Below, piece after piece: positions 61,801 through 64,000 of a DNA stretch of 64,000 nt. How positions within the stretch are numbered: position 1 is the stretch's first letter; the number at the start of each line of letters is the position of its first letter. The position numbers were made by a program, and so were the translations under genes. The DNA lies in contig VXAI01000069.1 of the NCBI GenBank assembly GCA_013399305.1, positions 985,588 through 1,049,587 on the forward strand, written 5' to 3'. Under the pieces are notes generated by a model. That model did not search any database, was not told the origin of the DNA, and saw only the letters and a list, made by a program, of their open reading frames with translations. This stretch comes from Rostratula benghalensis (taxonomy: Eukaryota; Chordata; Aves; Charadriiformes; Rostratulidae).

Positions 61801-64000
61801 TCAAACTCTGAGAAAACAAACCCATCAAATAGTACATGTTCAATATGTTTTGTCATGGCTTTTAACTTACTGAAAATAAAGGTAAATAGAGGCTGTATTC
61901 TTGATGGGCCATTTGTCTTGGCCAAAGATAAAATATTGATCTCAGCAGTAGAGACTTGGCCTCCCACGAGAATTCTCTGTAATACATTTGAGATCTGAGA
62001 AGATGCTGTTAACGTTCACATGGGAGCCTCAGTGCACGTGCAACAGAAGATGTAGTCCAAAATCTGCACATCAAGACGTCACACCACAGTGACAGAATAA
62101 AGTTTTCCAATAAAATTAAAAATATATTTACATAAATAAAGACCTTATTTTAACCTGCTGCTCAAACACATGTGCAAAATAAACTGCAAGATAAGATCAC
62201 TGTATAAAATGACCAAGATCCAGTTGGGGTGCCTTAAATTGCTCCCCAGGCAAGTTTTCAACTACAGGCACTGGCTGCAGTCCTAAAACTCCCATACATT
62301 TGCCCTGGTAGACCTCAGCCAGGCTCATTGCAGACTCTCACACTCTGTGCATCTGACTGTAAAGCGGAATTTTGCCGTTAGCAAGGCACAGCACTGCCCC
62401 GCACTCTGGTCCTGCTCAGTGCAGCCAATTACGCTGTGGAATTCCCTCCCATCAGGCATGAAGAAAATAATTCAGCACATTATGCTTGAGCATACCAGTA
62501 TCTGGGTGGGCACTCCAATTTATTAAAAGAATAACTATATGTAAGCATCAGAAAAGACTTTAACTACAGCTCCATGAAAGATCCTGTGCAGAGATCTCTT
62601 GAGGAGCTGTGGACAATACTCCCAAAAGGAAACCCGAGACCATCCTCGGAATTACAACATCATCCACTACAGCAAGGAAGCATAAAACAGCTCATTAGCA
62701 GCTCTATCGAGTGACAGACCTAAAGCCAGCTCCAAAGTTGCTCACACCTGCCTGCCTATAGCGCCTGCCAAAAAGCCAAATTCCACCAGGGAAAGAATCC
62801 TTGTTCCTCTTCTGCATCTGGATCTTGAAACCCCAATATGCTCCAGGGAACCATGGGCTTTAGAGCTGCAGGGTGCATGGCCAGGGAGGAAAGATGGGCA
62901 GATGCTCTCAGATCCCTCCCCACAAATGAATGAACGCCACACTACTGTGTTTCTAATGTGAAAACCCAAAATGCCATTAAAAATATTAATCAATACCAAG
63001 TAGCGCTATTTTAAGTAGCCCAGCAAAACTTACACAGTTTGATCTTTCGAGAAATATGATAATGAGTTAGGAGAAATTAAACTAACAACTGACATGCACA
63101 CACAAGTACCTATCAGAGTTTCAGTGACTGATTTTTCCTGGAATACAAAGAGCACTCCCACATCATACAACACTCTATAGAAGATGGGAACAGCCTCAGT
63201 TAGAAACCAGACATTTTTATCTTCATGGAAATCCTCTCCAATTGCAGCAAACTGCTAGATAAATGATGATAAACAGATGATTATGCTATGTGGTAGAATG
63301 GGTGAGAAAGATGCTATTTTTATTCAGACAAATTAATAAGAAATTTCATCCCTCTGTAATGGTGTCTTGGAAGTGTGAAAAAATCCCAACCTACTCTAAC
63401 ACCAGCACTGTTTGTTTTCCTTCCTGATATAAATAACATTAACACTATCAGAATTTACTGCATCTTTACCATACAAGACGTAAAACGAGATGCAATAGAG
63501 CTGTAGTAGTATGCAGTTGTAATAAGCCCAGCACCACAGATCCTATACAGCAGCAGAATATTAAACAGCAGAAAATTAGAACTCCTTGGTCTGCCAGAAT
63601 GCTGCAAGGCACCACACCCACTGATTTGCAAGCCTACATATAAGATTTTCTTCAGAAGAAATTACAATTTGCAAGAACTAAAACTTCCCGATTCTTCCCT
63701 ACATGATTCTTGCCCTTCCACTGCAAGAATATAAACCTATGGGCTTTTTTCTACGCATTGAACTAGGTTTTAAGTTTTGATCCCAAAAAACATTGCACCT
63801 AAATAGATGAAGTCATACGAAAGGAAGACTGGGGGCGGGGGTGGGTTTCTGAGCTTGGGAGAGAAAAAGATTTCACAGCAGCCCGAGTTCCTTGATCACT
63901 TCACTGTGATGTCCCCATTGCCTAAAAAACTGCCTTAAAGCCAATTCTAGGCTTAATCAGTTCTTCAAAGAAAAGCGTGGTTTGGGGGCACAGAAAAGAC

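Larger units (their letters stand above)
39493..64000 (-). other. RBM20: RBM20 intron 1 (partial, continues beyond the window)
   Basis: At least 24.5 kb upstream of exon 2 without a recognisable coding exon. The segment upstream of the acceptor does not contain the end of exon 1 expected from mammalian RBM20 (a PQIIQN-type peptide ending in phase 2). Contents: a 20-bp tandem duplication (40511), a CA repeat (42886), an ancient LINE (45375-46330), a CpG-rich block (50520-51310), an A/G tract (53221), a CR1 fragment (56510) and homopolymers. GC-richer parts at 41.4-42.4, 47.2-47.6 and 55.8-56.5 kb yield chance open frames. Apart from these I see nothing in it. Confidence 0.8.

Overview
The window is vertebrate nuclear DNA, most likely from a bird. 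Young CR1 LINE fragments end in the ATTCTATG-type 3' repeat, an older CR1-like LINE is present, and the introns are compact. No bacterial, phage, plasmid or viral gene organisation is visible.

The one protein-coding gene I can support is RBM20 (RNA-binding motif protein 20), on the minus strand. RBM20 is the heart and muscle splicing regulator of titin, CAMK2D and other sarcomeric or calcium-handling transcripts. I can place thirteen coding exons, corresponding to human exons 2 to 14, between 39492 (start of the large exon 2) and 15221 (end of the stop codon). All reading-frame phases are consistent and give 1196 codons after the missing first exon, against about 1227 residues in the whole human protein. 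In order the protein has a conserved Leu/Gln-rich N-terminal block, a long low-complexity Gly/Ala/Pro region, a first C2H2 matrin-type zinc finger, one RRM, an RS region with the RSRSP hotspot, a Glu-rich region, a second zinc finger and a basic C-terminus. Coding exon 1 is not recognisable here and presumably lies to the right of the window. Residue numbers below count from the first complete codon of exon 2.

Layout from left to right: 1-700 is a GC- and CpG-rich block that fits the promoter and first non-coding exon of a minus-strand gene. By vertebrate synteny this should be PDCD4, which follows RBM20 in the same orientation. From 700 to about 11250 is intergenic DNA with CR1 fragments and an unusual 90-bp inverted repeat pair. 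From about 11250 to 15220 is the probable RBM20 3' UTR. From 15221 to 39492 are RBM20 exons 14 to 2 and their introns. From 39493 to 64000 is part of the long RBM20 intron 1, containing a roughly 1-kb ancient LINE, a CpG-rich block at about 50.5-51.3 kb, a G-quadruplex-prone GT-rich tract and several homopolymers.

I found no new biological system. The observations most worth checking are splice-site architecture in RBM20 (tandem donors at exon 5, a CAGCAG acceptor just before the RS region, a strong decoy donor inside exon 8, paired acceptors at exon 12), the inverted repeat at 8.0/9.7 kb, and the CpG-rich block in intron 1.
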